A DNA stretch of 64,000 nt, taken from NCBI GenBank assembly GCA_031422295.1, contig JANOQM010000009.1, positions 21,782 to 85,781 on the forward strand, given 5' to 3'. The translations under genes were made by a program, and so were the position numbers. Under the pieces are notes generated by a model. It saw only the letters and a program-made list of their open reading frames with translations, made no database searches and was not told where the DNA came from. Source of the stretch: JANOMH01 sp031422295 (lineage in GTDB: Bacteria > Pseudomonadota > Alphaproteobacteria > Rhodobacterales > Rhodobacteraceae). This document shows positions 43,358-52,403 of this stretch, piece by piece. Within the stretch, counting starts at the first letter, position 1; every line of letters begins with the position of its first letter.

Positions 43358-44608
43358 ATGCGGAAAATGTCCATAGTGGCGGCGCTGGCGCTGACCACAT
43401 CTCTGACCCCGGCCTATGCTGACATGACCGTCGAAGTCATGCATTTCTGGACCTCGGGTGGCGAAGCCGCCGCTTTGGCCACAGTACGCGATGCTGTCGT
43501 CGCCCAAGGTGTGGCATGGGTCGATGCGCCCGTCGCGGGTGGCGGTGGCGATCAGGCGAAAACCGTCCTGCAGGCCCGGATTACCGCAGGCGACCCGCCC
43601 GCCGCGATGCTGATTCTGGGCCAGAATATTCTGGATTGGGCCGGGGCCGGTTTGCTAGGCAATGTCGATGCGGTGGCCGCCGCTGGCAACTGGGACGCGG
43701 TCCTGCCGCAAGCCGTGCAGGATTTCACCAAAGTTGACGGGCATTACGTATCGGTCCCGACCAACGTGCATCGCACTGATATGATGTGGGTCAACGTTGC
43801 CGCGTTCGCCAAAATCGGCGCGGAATACCCGACGACATGGGAGGAGTTCAACGCACTGGCCCCCCGCTTCCTTGAGGCCGGGATCATGCCCATCGCCCAT
43901 GGTGGCCAGTCCTGGCAGGAAATGTATATGTTCGAGGCCGTGGCTTTGGGCATTGGCGGGGCTGATTTTTACCGCGCCGCTTTGGTCGATCTGGATGACG
44001 CCACCCTGCGCGGCGATACAATGGTTGCAACGTTCGTGCAAATGGCCGAACTGCGCGGCATGATCGACGACAACGCACCGGGCCGGGACTGGAACCTTGC
44101 CAGCGCCATGGTGATCAACGGCGAGGCTGCGGTGCAGATCATGGGTGACTGGGCCAAGGGCGAGTTTACCAATGCGGGGCAGGTCGCGGGGGTCGAATTT
44201 GACTGCGTTCCGGTGCCAAAGGCTGCGGGCGACGGGTTCGTCTATCTGGTCAATTCCCTGTCAATGTTCGCGCAAACTGACCCGGACCGGATTGCGTCGC
44301 AAGACGTGCTGGCAACCGCGATCATGTCGCCCGAGGTGCAGATTGCCTTCAATCTGGCCAAAGGGGCAATCCCGGCGCGAACTGATGTGGATATGACAGC
44401 ACTTGACGCCTGCGCGCAGGCCACCGCCGCCAGCTTTGCCGCAAATGACACCGCTGGGACCGCTGTTCCCACCTTCGCCGGAACCCATGCCGCCCCAGCC
44501 GCTATCGTGGGCGCCGCCACCGATGCCGTGACTGAGTTCATGAATTCGGACATGGCCCCCGCCGATGGGGCAACCCTGCTGGCGGATTCCATCGCCGCCG
44601 CGATGTAA
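43358..44608 (+). CDS. Sugar ABC transporter binding protein, copy 2
   Basis: The 416-residue paralogue of the protein at 40165 has a signal peptide (MRKMSIVAALALTTSLTPAY then AD) and the parallel segments VEVMHFWTSGGEAAALATVR, GRDWNLASAMVINGEA and GDWAKGEFTNAGQ. The two differ most in the middle and C-terminal parts, consistent with different ligands sharing one channel. AGGAGG precedes the ATG. No extra permease accompanies it. Confidence 0.92.
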   Translation: MRKMSIVAALALTTSLTPAYADMTVEVMHFWTSGGEAAALATVRDAVVAQGVAWVDAPVAGGGGDQAKTVLQARITAGDPPAAMLILGQNILDWAGAGLLGNVDAVAAAGNWDAVLPQAVQDFTKVDGHYVSVPTNVHRTDMMWVNVAAFAKIGAEYPTTWEEFNALAPRFLEAGIMPIAHGGQSWQEMYMFEAVALGIGGADFYRAALVDLDDATLRGDTMVATFVQMAELRGMIDDNAPGRDWNLASAMVINGEAAVQIMGDWAKGEFTNAGQVAGVEFDCVPVPKAAGDGFVYLVNSLSMFAQTDPDRIASQDVLATAIMSPEVQIAFNLAKGAIPARTDVDMTALDACAQATAASFAANDTAGTAVPTFAGTHAAPAAIVGAATDAVTEFMNSDMAPADGATLLADSIAAAM

Positions 44609-44614
44609 ATCCAT

Positions 44615-44640
44615 TGCCCCGGCCTGCACGGGCCGGGGCA
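44615..44640 (+). terminator. Intercistronic hairpin after binding protein copy 2
   Basis: tgccccggcc (44615-44624) pairs perfectly with ggccggggca (44631-44640), loop tgcacg, 6 bases after the stop and 25 before the ATPase ATG. It repeats the design seen after copy 1 and should lower ATPase relative to binding protein expression. Confidence 0.75.
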
Positions 44641-44664
44641 TATTTACCCAAAGGAACCAAACAC

Positions 44665-45777
44665 ATGGGCTTTCTCGACATTCAAAACGTCACCAAATCC
44701 TACGGCGCTGTCGAGGTGCTGCATAAGGTCGATATTTCCGTGCAGGAGGGCGAATTTCTGGTGCTGGTCGGCCCGTCCGGCTGTGGCAAATCCACCCTGC
44801 TGAACATGATCGCAGGGCTTGAGGGGATTACCTCGGGCGATATCTCGATCAAAGGCCGGGTGGTGAACGGCGTGCATCCGTCACAGCGCAATATCGCGAT
44901 GGTGTTCCAGAGCTACGCGCTTTATCCCAATATGACTGTGGGCCAGAACATGACCTTCGGCCTTGAAATGCACGGGGTTCCGAAACCCGAACGCGACATT
45001 GCTTTGGCCAAAGTCGCCAAATTGCTCCAGATCGAACAGCTTTTATCCCGCAAACCCGGCCAACTCTCTGGCGGCCAGCGGCAGCGCGTCGCGATGGGCC
45101 GCGCTTTGGTCCGCAACCCCGATGTGTTCCTGTTTGACGAGCCGCTGTCCAACCTTGACGCCAAATTGCGCGTCGATATGCGCACGGAAATCAAGAAACT
45201 GCACCAGAACCTGAAAACCACCATAGTCTATGTGACCCATGACCAGATCGAGGCGATGACCCTGTCGACCCGGATTGCCGTGATGTATGCGGGCTATGTC
45301 CAACAGCTTGGCACGCCCAAGGAAATCTATGACACCCCCGCGAATGTCTATGTGGCGACCTTCATGGGCAGCCCGGCGATGAATGTTATCCCCGCCCTTG
45401 TGGTCGTCCGCGACGGCCTGCCGCATGCGCAGGTGACAGATGCGCAGGGGGCCGCTGTGTTTCTGAAATTCAGCCAGCCCAATATGGCCGACTGGGCGGG
45501 CAAACAGATCATCCTTGGCATCCGCCCCGAATCCATCACCGATCCCGAAGGGGCGGACCGCAATTCGCGCAACATCGTGCCCCTGCTGAACCAGATTTCT
45601 GTGACGGAACCTGCGGGCGCTGATACCTTTGTTACCATGACGCTGGGGGGCAAGGATGTGGTGGCGCGGATGCGGGCGGATGTGAACGTGGGGCCGGGGC
45701 AAAGCTTTGAGTTTGCAGTGAATATGGACAAGGCCGTGGCGTTTGATCCCAAAACCGAAGAGCGTATCGGGCCGTGA
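44665..45777 (+). CDS. ugpC: Sugar ABC transporter ATP-binding protein (UgpC/MsmK type)
   Basis: The 370-residue ATPase has Walker A GPSGCGKST (36-44), signature LSGGQRQRVAMGRAL, Walker B FLFDEPLSNLDAKLR and the C-terminal regulatory domain of the MalK/UgpC family (about 235-370) with ILGIRPESI. AAGGA precedes the ATG. It energises the two permeases at 41.5-43.3 kb. Confidence 0.93.
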   Translation: MGFLDIQNVTKSYGAVEVLHKVDISVQEGEFLVLVGPSGCGKSTLLNMIAGLEGITSGDISIKGRVVNGVHPSQRNIAMVFQSYALYPNMTVGQNMTFGLEMHGVPKPERDIALAKVAKLLQIEQLLSRKPGQLSGGQRQRVAMGRALVRNPDVFLFDEPLSNLDAKLRVDMRTEIKKLHQNLKTTIVYVTHDQIEAMTLSTRIAVMYAGYVQQLGTPKEIYDTPANVYVATFMGSPAMNVIPALVVVRDGLPHAQVTDAQGAAVFLKFSQPNMADWAGKQIILGIRPESITDPEGADRNSRNIVPLLNQISVTEPAGADTFVTMTLGGKDVVARMRADVNVGPGQSFEFAVNMDKAVAFDPKTEERIGP

Positions 45778-45820
45778 CACATCTGGTCAGGTTAGGTCGC
45801 AGTCAGCCAAGGGCGACGAC

Positions 45821-47404
45821 ATGACCAAAGGCTATGATTTCATCATTGTCGGCGGCGGCTCTGCCGGATCGGTCGTGGCGGCGCGTTTGTCCGAGGATCC
45901 CGCCTGTCAGGTGCTGTTGCTCGAGGCTGGCGGCAGCGACCGCCACCCGTTCTATCACCTGCCCGCAGGATTCGCGAAAATGACCAAGGGGATCGGGTCC
46001 TGGGGCTGGGAAACCACCCCGCAAAAATACATGCAGAACAAGGTGTTCCGGTATACCCAGGCCAAGGTGATCGGCGGCGGATCGGCGATCAATGCGCAGG
46101 TCTACACGCGTGGGAATGCGCAGGATTATGACGACTGGCGGCAGATGGGTTGCACCGGTTGGGGCTATGACGATGTGCTGCCGTATTTCCGCAAGGCCGA
46201 AGATAACGACACCTACGACAATCACTACCATGGCAAAGGCGGCCCCTTGGGCGTCAGCCAACCCATCGCACCCTTGCCGGTCTGCGAGGCGTATTTTGCG
46301 GCGGCCGCAGCCCTGGGCATCCCACGCAATATGGATATCAACGGCGAGAAACAGGATGGGGCCTGTTATTACCAACTGACCCAGCGCAATGCGCGGCGTT
46401 CCTCTGCCGCGATGGCCTATCTTGCGCCAAACCGGGGGCGGGCCAACCTGACCGTGCAGACCGGGGCACAGGTTCGGCGGCTGATCGTGAACAAGGGCCG
46501 CGCCACCGGGGTCGAGATGATGGATGGCACCCGATTGACAGCTTCGGTTGAAGTCATCCTGTCCTCGGGCGCTGTTGGATCGCCGCGCCTTCTACAACTG
46601 TCCGGCATCGGTCCGGCAGAGCAACTGTCGGCCTTGGGCATTCAGGTCATCCTTGACCAGCCACAGGTCGGGGCCAATCTGCAGGATCATCTGGACCTGT
46701 ATTGCATCGCCGAACTCGCCGGCCCGTACAGCTATGACCGCTATGCCAAACCGCATATGGCGGCCTTGGCGGGGCTGCAGTATCTGCTGCAGCGCAAGGG
46801 GCCGGTGGCGTCGTCGCTATTTGAAACCGGAGGTTTCTGGTATGCCGACCCCTCCGCCCGGTCGCCGGATATTCAGCTGCATCTGGGGTTGGGCACCGGT
46901 ATCGAACATGGGGTGGTAGCGATGCCACAGGGCGGGATCACGTTGAATTCCTGTTACCTGCGACCCCGGTCGCGGGGGTCGGTCCGGTTGCAAAGTGCTG
47001 ATCCGGCCAAGGCACCCCTGATCGACCCGAATTACCTGGCGGACCCCATGGACCGGGAAATGTCGATCCGGGGGTTGAAACTGACGCAAGAGATTCTGGC
47101 GCAATCGCCCTTGCAAAGCTACATTCTGGCCCAGCGTCTGCCCGGACCGCAGGTCAAATCCGATGCGGACTATTTCGATTTCATCTGCGAACATTCCAAA
47201 ACCTCGCATCATTGCGCAGGCACCTGCCGGATGGGGCCGGACACTGCGGCGGTGGTCGATCCGCAATTGCGCTTTAACGGTATCGCCGGGCTGCGGGTGG
47301 TCGATGTGTCGATCATGCCGACGGTGATTTCATCCAACACCAATGCCGCTGCCATCATGATCGGCGAAAAAGCCGCCGATATGATCAAAGCGGACCATGC
47401 CTGA
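45821..47404 (+). CDS. GMC family FAD oxidoreductase
   Basis: The 527-residue protein has the N-terminal dinucleotide fold DFIIVGGGSAGSVVAARLSE, GMC signature 1 around AKVIGGGSAINAQVYTRGNA, signature 2 SSGAVGSPRLLQLSGIGPAE, and the active-site region HHCAGTCRMG near the C-terminus. It resembles choline dehydrogenase and polyol/sugar-alcohol dehydrogenases and lacks a signal peptide. It lies 43 bases after the ATPase gene, so it likely oxidises the imported compound or a derivative. Confidence 0.92.
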   Translation: MTKGYDFIIVGGGSAGSVVAARLSEDPACQVLLLEAGGSDRHPFYHLPAGFAKMTKGIGSWGWETTPQKYMQNKVFRYTQAKVIGGGSAINAQVYTRGNAQDYDDWRQMGCTGWGYDDVLPYFRKAEDNDTYDNHYHGKGGPLGVSQPIAPLPVCEAYFAAAAALGIPRNMDINGEKQDGACYYQLTQRNARRSSAAMAYLAPNRGRANLTVQTGAQVRRLIVNKGRATGVEMMDGTRLTASVEVILSSGAVGSPRLLQLSGIGPAEQLSALGIQVILDQPQVGANLQDHLDLYCIAELAGPYSYDRYAKPHMAALAGLQYLLQRKGPVASSLFETGGFWYADPSARSPDIQLHLGLGTGIEHGVVAMPQGGITLNSCYLRPRSRGSVRLQSADPAKAPLIDPNYLADPMDREMSIRGLKLTQEILAQSPLQSYILAQRLPGPQVKSDADYFDFICEHSKTSHHCAGTCRMGPDTAAVVDPQLRFNGIAGLRVVDVSIMPTVISSNTNAAAIMIGEKAADMIKADHA

Positions 47405-47414
47405 GGGGGCCAAA

Positions 47415-47729
47415 ATGATCCGCCATATCGTTCTGATCAAATTCAAACCCACCCTCGACGCCGCTGGGATCACAGACTTGTTCGACGAATTGCACCAGAT
47501 CGAAGGCAAAGTGCCCGGCCTGATCGCCATCACCTCGGGGCGCAGCGAAAGCCCGGAACAGATGGAACGGGGCTATATGCACGGCTTCATCGCCGATTTC
47601 ACCGGCTGGGACGGGTTGCAGGCCTATCAGGACCACCCCGACCACCAGCAATTGGGGGCCAAACTGGTGGCCAATGCAATGGGCGGCAAAAAGGGTATTT
47701 TGTGTTTTGACCTCGTCGTAGCGCGGTAA
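47415..47729 (+). CDS. Dabb domain protein (stress-responsive A/B barrel)
   Basis: The 104-residue protein starts MIRHIVLIKFKPTLDAAGIT and carries the Dabb core PGLIAITSGRSESPEQ, MHGFIADFTGW and YQDHPDHQQLGAKL. Dabb dimers form small barrels; many sit in sugar or polyketide gene clusters with little known function. The ATG at 47415 follows GAGGGGG, so the longer in-frame start at 47397 inside the GMC gene is not needed. Confidence 0.88.
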   Translation: MIRHIVLIKFKPTLDAAGITDLFDELHQIEGKVPGLIAITSGRSESPEQMERGYMHGFIADFTGWDGLQAYQDHPDHQQLGAKLVANAMGGKKGILCFDLVVAR

Positions 47730-47799
47730 CAACGGTTCACTGTCTGGCGAAAACCCGTCACACTGGTCCGACTGTCATGCATCAAAGGACTGACCAAAG

Positions 47800-48819
47800 A
47801 TGTTCGCCGACCGCCGCCCCACAATCATCGACGTGGCACGCAAGGCCGGGGTGTCGAAATCCACCGTCAGCCTCGTGCTGCAAAACAGCCCCGCCGTGCG
47901 GACGGAAACCCGGGTGCAGGTGCGTCAGGCCATGGCGGATATCGGTTATGTCTACAACCGGGCCGCCGCGAATATGCGGATGTCGAATGCAGGGCTGATC
48001 GGACTGGTGATCAACGATCTGCGCAACCCGTTCTTTACCGAATTTGCAACGTCGCTGCAAATGGCGCTGTCCGAACGCGGCTATGCGGTTGTCATTGCGA
48101 ACACGGATGAAGACCCTGTGGTACAGGCCCAGACGGTCGGAACCATGGTCGAACATGGGGTGTCCGCCTTCATCATCTCGCCAGCCTACGGGGCCGTCTC
48201 TGCCACCTTTGACGCCATCCTGCGCGCCGCACTTCCGACCATGCAGGTGCTGCGCAAAGTCGATCCACGCACCGATCTGCTGCCCTTTGCAGGGCCGGAT
48301 TATCTGGAGGGCAGCAAAATCGCGACCCGGCATCTGTTAGATCAGGGGGCCCGGCGAATAGCCTTTGTCGGCGGGCTGGAGGGGCGGGATGTGACGCGGG
48401 AACGGATGGCAGGATACCTTGCCGTGCTTGCAGACGAGGGGATCGATCCGCTTGTCCTGACCGGCAAATCCAGCCGGGCCTTTGGCCGCGAAATGACCCA
48501 TACGCTGGCGGAACGCTATCCAACCTGTGACGGGGCGGTATGCTTTAACGACCTCGTTGCACTGGGCATGCTGGCTGGCTGCAACGAGTTGGGCCGCAGG
48601 CTGGGGGCCGATTTCAAAGTGGTCGGCTTTGACGATATCGAAGATGCAGCACAATCCTATCCAACCCTCAGTTCGGTGCGCTGCGATGTGGCAGGTTTTG
48701 GCCGAAAAACTGCAGCAACTATTCTGGCTTGGCTGGAAGACGGCGATGTCCCAGCCCCCGAAAGCCGCTCTGCTGTAGAGCTGATTGTCCGGCAATCGAG
48801 CCAATCCTTGCCTGATTGA
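47800..48819 (+). CDS. LacI family transcriptional regulator
   Basis: The 339-residue protein has an N-terminal HTH and hinge helix (TIIDVARKAGVSKSTVSLVL, residues 8-27, then NRAAANMRMSNAGLIGL) and a periplasmic-binding-like effector domain ending with KVVGFDDIEDAAQSYP. It closes the carbohydrate cluster and probably binds the twin TGGAACGTTCCA operators at 38.9 kb. No such palindrome is found before its own start, so autoregulation is not evident unless it is cotranscribed. Confidence 0.94.
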   Translation: MFADRRPTIIDVARKAGVSKSTVSLVLQNSPAVRTETRVQVRQAMADIGYVYNRAAANMRMSNAGLIGLVINDLRNPFFTEFATSLQMALSERGYAVVIANTDEDPVVQAQTVGTMVEHGVSAFIISPAYGAVSATFDAILRAALPTMQVLRKVDPRTDLLPFAGPDYLEGSKIATRHLLDQGARRIAFVGGLEGRDVTRERMAGYLAVLADEGIDPLVLTGKSSRAFGREMTHTLAERYPTCDGAVCFNDLVALGMLAGCNELGRRLGADFKVVGFDDIEDAAQSYPTLSSVRCDVAGFGRKTAATILAWLEDGDVPAPESRSAVELIVRQSSQSLPD

Positions 48820-48860
48820 ACCGGGCCGGGATGACCTGCCATTTGATTTTTCTGGTGGAG

Positions 48861-48875
48861 TGGCAGCCCGTAGGG
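48861..48875. other. Distal attachment site of the integrative element
   Basis: tggcagcccgtaggg is identical to 54356-54370, the 3' end of the tRNA-Glu gene on the minus strand. This is the displaced tRNA fragment expected at the far end of an element integrated into the tRNA 3' end. The identity stops after 15 bases. Confidence 0.82.
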
Positions 48876-48982
48876 CTGTCACACTCGCGTCTTTCCATGT
48901 TTCCGTCTGTCTCAAATCACCCTGTTTTTATTGATACTTGCGTCTCGTTCGTGTATCAACTGGTTTCATGCAGTATCCTACC

Positions 48983-48994
48983 ATCCCACCATTT
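48983..48994. repeat. Left copy of a 12-bp inverted repeat inside the element
   Basis: atcccaccattt here is the exact complement of aaatggtgggat at 54288-54299. Both copies lie just inside the attachment repeats (about 110 and 60 bases). They could be arm-type integrase or excisionase binding sites. Related words such as gtgggatgg recur before the integrase start. Confidence 0.5.
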
Positions 48995-49043
48995 GAGGGG
49001 GGTTTTATGGGGGGATGGATTGGACAACAGTCGGGTGGGATGG

Positions 49044-50228
49044 ATGGGCAAGCTTTCGGTCAAGACGGTCAGCGCAATCAAGGAACCGGGAAAGTATGGT
49101 GACGGCGATGGGCTCTATCTGCACGTCTCACCGACCGGCACGAAATCGTGGATACTGCGCACGCGGGTGAAGGGGGAAACCCAGCGACGTGAGATCGGGC
49201 TTGGCGGGACCGGCTATGTGTCCTTGCTTGACGCACGGGACAAGGCGCGGGAACTGCGCAAGGTCGCCAAGGGCGGCGTCAATCCCATTCCGGCGCGTGA
49301 CAAGAAGACCTACACCTTCGCTCAGGCTGCCCGTGAGGTTCACAGCGGACTGGCTCCGACATTCAGGAACCCAAAACATGCAGCACTCTGGCTGTCATCA
49401 TTGGAGCAGCACATTTTCAAGAAGATTGGCGACAGGAACATTACGACCTTAACCCGGCCAGACGTGATTGCAGCACTGGCCCCGATCTGGACGAAGACCC
49501 CTGACACTGCCCGCAGGGTCAAACAACGCATCGCCGCCGTCTTCGCATGGGCCATCGGCAAGGGCCACTATCACCACCCGCAGCCTGTTGACGACGCATT
49601 GATGAAAGCCCTACCCAACATCGAACGACAAGTAGAGCACATGGCCGCGTTGCCTTTTCGGGATGTTCCGGCGCTGATGGAGCAACTGGCCGACCGTGAG
49701 GCCATGGCTGCCCATTGCCTGCGGTTCCTGATACTCACCGCCGCCCGATCTGGCGAGGCGCGAGGGGCCTTGTGGTCAGAAATCGACCTGGCCCACGGTA
49801 TCTGGGAAATCCCGGCCAGCCGCATGAAAGCGAAGAACCCGCATCGCGTGCCATTGTCAGCCGAGACGCTGGACATCTTGCGCCAAGTGAAGGGGCTGGA
49901 CGCGGTTCTGGTATTCCCATCGCCGCAGCGGGAAGCCACGGGACAGGGAAAGGAATTGTCCGTGAACGCCTTTCGCCCGCTTATGGACCGGATGCAGCGC
50001 AGCGGCTTTACCACCCATGGGTTTCGCAGCGCATTCCGGGACTGGTCGAGCGAGAGCGCCAAGGCAGACCGGGTGCTGGCCGAGGCCGCACTTGCCCATG
50101 TCGTTCGCGGTGTCGAGGGGGCTTACGCACGATCCGACTTGCTGGACCGGCGGCGCGATCTGATGGACGCATGGGCGCGGTTTGCGACGGGCCAGACAGG
50201 GCAAGTGATTGCGTTGGTGCGGGCGTGA
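49044..50228 (+). CDS. Tyrosine recombinase (P4-type integrase)
   Basis: The 394-residue protein has an N-terminal DUF4102-type arm-binding domain (SAIKEPGKYGDGDGLYLHVS), a SAM-like core-binding domain, and a catalytic domain with R235 (LTAARSGEAR), H325 and R328 (THGFRSAFRDW), H352 (ALAHV) and nucleophile Tyr361 (GAYARSD). All catalytic residues are present, so it should be functional. The start at 49044 begins the domain directly; the frame is open further upstream across the attachment site. It inserts the element at tRNA-Glu. Confidence 0.93.
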   Translation: MGKLSVKTVSAIKEPGKYGDGDGLYLHVSPTGTKSWILRTRVKGETQRREIGLGGTGYVSLLDARDKARELRKVAKGGVNPIPARDKKTYTFAQAAREVHSGLAPTFRNPKHAALWLSSLEQHIFKKIGDRNITTLTRPDVIAALAPIWTKTPDTARRVKQRIAAVFAWAIGKGHYHHPQPVDDALMKALPNIERQVEHMAALPFRDVPALMEQLADREAMAAHCLRFLILTAARSGEARGALWSEIDLAHGIWEIPASRMKAKNPHRVPLSAETLDILRQVKGLDAVLVFPSPQREATGQGKELSVNAFRPLMDRMQRSGFTTHGFRSAFRDWSSESAKADRVLAEAALAHVVRGVEGAYARSDLLDRRRDLMDAWARFATGQTGQVIALVRA

Positions 50229-50422
50229 CGCCGACTGGACAGGCACACCATCGTTTTGTTTGACACGAACAACGAGCCTTCAATTTCATTGCTATACCGT
50301 TGTAATCGATAAGAAAAACCTCTTAGCTTTTCGTGTTACTTTGTCTCGCCCCGCCCCGTGCATTCTCGCATGAGACGAGGTGGCGCAGAATGGGATTATG
50401 CAAACTTTAGGAGCATAGCCCA

Positions 50423-50608
50423 ATGACCACTCTACCCGAGAAACAGGCACTAACGGTCAAGGAAGTCGCAGCCACTTTCGGCCTCGGCGTTTCGACCATC
50501 TGGCGGCAAGTCCGTGAAGGAACATTTCCCCCACCCATACGGATTGGCGGCTGCACCCGTTGGCGCAAGGCTGACATCGACGCGCTTCTCGCAAGGGAGG
50601 CCTTGTAA
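50423..50608 (+). CDS. AlpA-like HTH regulator/excisionase
   Basis: The 61-residue protein is a single MerR-like helix-turn-helix: ALTVKEVAATFGLGVSTIWR then QVREGTFPPPIRIGGCTRWR and ADIDALL. AlpA proteins next to P4-type integrases activate integrase expression or act as excisionases. It lies 194 bases after the integrase gene, in an A+T-rich leader, and 4 bases before the next gene. Confidence 0.92.
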   Translation: MTTLPEKQALTVKEVAATFGLGVSTIWRQVREGTFPPPIRIGGCTRWRKADIDALLAREAL

Positions 50609-50612
50609 AACG

Positions 50613-51020
50613 ATGGAGCACAACGAGTGCGCCCCGCCGCAGTTGGACGCTGCGGACGGGGCCAAAGAAATGCCGTGGGGAACGGATGACATTGCCCTAG
50701 CGCAACTGGGCGCAGGTGCCAAGCCCGCCCGTCCGAAACCGGCTCGCTATCTCATCCATGGCGATCCAGCGAATGCTGTTGAACTGACCCTCTCTGGCCG
50801 CGCAGCTTGGACGCTGAACCGGCTGATCTGGGCCGTACCCATGGGCTTGACAGCCATGGATTGCCCTCCCGGCGTGAGGCTTGCCGCGCACATCGCGGAC
50901 CTTCGGGCCTCTGGCATACCAATCGACAAAGCAGTAGAGACCCACGGCGGCCCTTTCCCCGGTCATCATGCACGGTATCGCCTCGCAACCTTGGTTGAAC
51001 GGATCGGGGATGGAGCATGA
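50613..51020 (+). CDS. Winged-helix domain protein of mobile elements
   Basis: The 135-residue protein has an acidic N-terminus and a C-terminal module, LTLSGRAAWTLNRLIWAVPM, then GLTAMDCPPGVRLAAHIADL and HGGPFPGHHARYRLATLVER. I recall this winged-helix module from small integrative elements of Rhodobacterales and Rhizobiales; its role is unknown. It follows the AlpA-like gene by 4 bases and overlaps the next gene by ATGA. Confidence 0.78.
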   Translation: MEHNECAPPQLDAADGAKEMPWGTDDIALAQLGAGAKPARPKPARYLIHGDPANAVELTLSGRAAWTLNRLIWAVPMGLTAMDCPPGVRLAAHIADLRASGIPIDKAVETHGGPFPGHHARYRLATLVERIGDGA

Positions 51021-51307
51021 ACGCGCCCTTCAGGCATCTCGGCGACCATTGCGAAAGCGCCGTCGGATATCGGCATGAGATTTTTCGCCAAGACGGCTGG
51101 CGGATTGTGGCTTGTCGCGACCAAATCCAATGGATCATTCAGGCCAAGACACGCACTGGCAGGCCGGATGGAGGGCGATGGGAAGGGCGGCACTACTGCA
51201 CCACCCGCGACGCTCTCATTCGGCTGTGGCGCAGCGAAACGGGCGATGATGGGACGGCGTTGCTGACCCTATTGCCGGAACGGATCAAGCGGAGTGATAG
51301 CACGTGA
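51017..51307 (+). CDS. Hypothetical protein of the integrative element
   Basis: The 96-residue basic protein reads MNAPFRHLGDHCESAVGYRH, then DGWRIVACRDQIQWIIQAKT, GRWEGRHYCTTRDALIRLWR. The Trp/Arg-rich pattern recurs beside the winged-helix gene in related elements, but I know no function. It overlaps both neighbours (ATGA and GTGA), showing tight translational coupling. Confidence 0.75.
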   Translation: MNAPFRHLGDHCESAVGYRHEIFRQDGWRIVACRDQIQWIIQAKTRTGRPDGGRWEGRHYCTTRDALIRLWRSETGDDGTALLTLLPERIKRSDST

Positions 51308-51921
51308 GCAAGCCAAACAAGACTGGCAGGAGCAAGGTGGCGCGCTTCACCCAACTCGCCCACTGGGTCCAAGACAGCCCCGGCTGGCGAGCCATGAAGC
51401 CGGGGCCGAGGGCCTTGTATTTGGAATTAAAGCGACGGTTCAACGGCATGAACAACGGTAAGCTGTTCCTGAGCCACAGAGAGGCAGCGGAGGCACTGAA
51501 CGTCAATCGCGAAACGGCGGGCACCTATTTTGCTGAACTTGAGTCGCACGGGTTCATCATCGTGACCCAAGGGCACTGTCTCGGGCCGGACGGCAAGGGT
51601 CAATCAGCTCATTATGCACTGACCGAAGAGCCCCTTGACGGGAAACCACCGACTAAAGGCTTCATGGTCCAGCAAAAACAGAAACCCCGCTGGAAAAACA
51701 CGCAGCCCATGGCCGGAAAATCCGACAGGGGTGGCCGGAAAACCCGACATTCGAATGTTCAAAAGCCGGAAAATCCGGCCACTTTTGACCAAAGAAGCCT
51801 ATCGCCCCCGCTGGAAAACCCGGCCATATCTACATCAAGCCATATTGGTGAAGAACTTGGGGCCGTCATCACTCTGGCAGACTTCTGCGAGCGGATCCCT
51901 GCGACAGCCAAAGCGAGGTGA
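51304..51921 (+). CDS. Winged-helix protein, possible replication initiator
   Basis: The 205-residue protein has an N-terminal winged-helix core (VQDSPGWRAMKPGPRALYLE, LSHREAAEALNVNRETAGTY then FAELESHGFIIVTQG) like plasmid and phage replication proteins, and a basic disordered C-terminal half rich in Lys, Pro and Arg. The GTG start overlaps the previous stop. Replication initiation or transcription control of the element are the two plausible roles; no catalytic motif decides between them. Confidence 0.75.
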   Translation: MSKPNKTGRSKVARFTQLAHWVQDSPGWRAMKPGPRALYLELKRRFNGMNNGKLFLSHREAAEALNVNRETAGTYFAELESHGFIIVTQGHCLGPDGKGQSAHYALTEEPLDGKPPTKGFMVQQKQKPRWKNTQPMAGKSDRGGRKTRHSNVQKPENPATFDQRSLSPPLENPAISTSSHIGEELGAVITLADFCERIPATAKAR

Positions 51922-51924
51922 CCA

Positions 51925-52107
51925 TTGGGCGATTTCTTGGCGTCAGGGGCGTTCATTCCATGGCTCGGGGTGCTGGCGTTGATCTGGTATGTCGGGGTAA
52001 AGACTTTGGTGCCGTTGATCCGTCGAAAACAGTGGGACATAGCCGCTGTGGTCCTCTTTGCCTTCTTGGCTCTGCCATTGATTGGATGGCTTGCCTTCGG
52101 CGGTTGA
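51925..52107 (+). CDS. Small two-helix membrane protein
   Basis: The 60-residue frame starts with TTG after GCGAGG and encodes two hydrophobic segments (FIPWLGVLALIWYVGVKTLV and AAVVLFAFLALPLIGWLAF) joined by a basic loop IRRKQWD. This two-helix hairpin is coherent enough to be a gene. It begins 3 bases after the winged-helix gene. Function unknown; a holin-like or membrane-effector role is possible but unproven. Confidence 0.55.
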   Translation: MGDFLASGAFIPWLGVLALIWYVGVKTLVPLIRRKQWDIAAVVLFAFLALPLIGWLAFGG

Positions 52108-52403
52108 CCAAGTCTCGCCTGCTCATCAGTCCACCCTTTTCGGCCCTTCCTGCGCATCGTCCACTACCCGAACCCATATCACGCTGGGCATCCAGAAAAT
52201 CCGGTATTGGCGATGTCGGTTTTCGAGATGTGAACAGTCGGGCTGATCTGGCGGCTTGTGGCGGCCCTTATAATTGCCCCTGAGACGTTGCAACGGGGCT
52301 GGGCGGCGGCGAGGTCTGTTCCGACGGCTTCCTGCTATGAAAAACTTCGTGGCACAGTGCCCAGACAGGTGCTAGTCAAGCGCAGGCGGAGTGGGGAAGT
52401 CCG
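52108..52403. other. Gap within the integrative element
   Basis: About 296 bases without a convincing gene. Frames here lack ribosome sites and consistent codon use. The last 100 bases should contain the promoter of the membrane protein gene at 52404, but no clear -35/-10 pair stands out. Confidence 0.4.

Noticed and set aside
48816..49043. N-terminal extension of the integrase frame
   Set aside because: It would run through the attachment site and starts before the DUF4102 domain; the ATG at 49044 matches the family.
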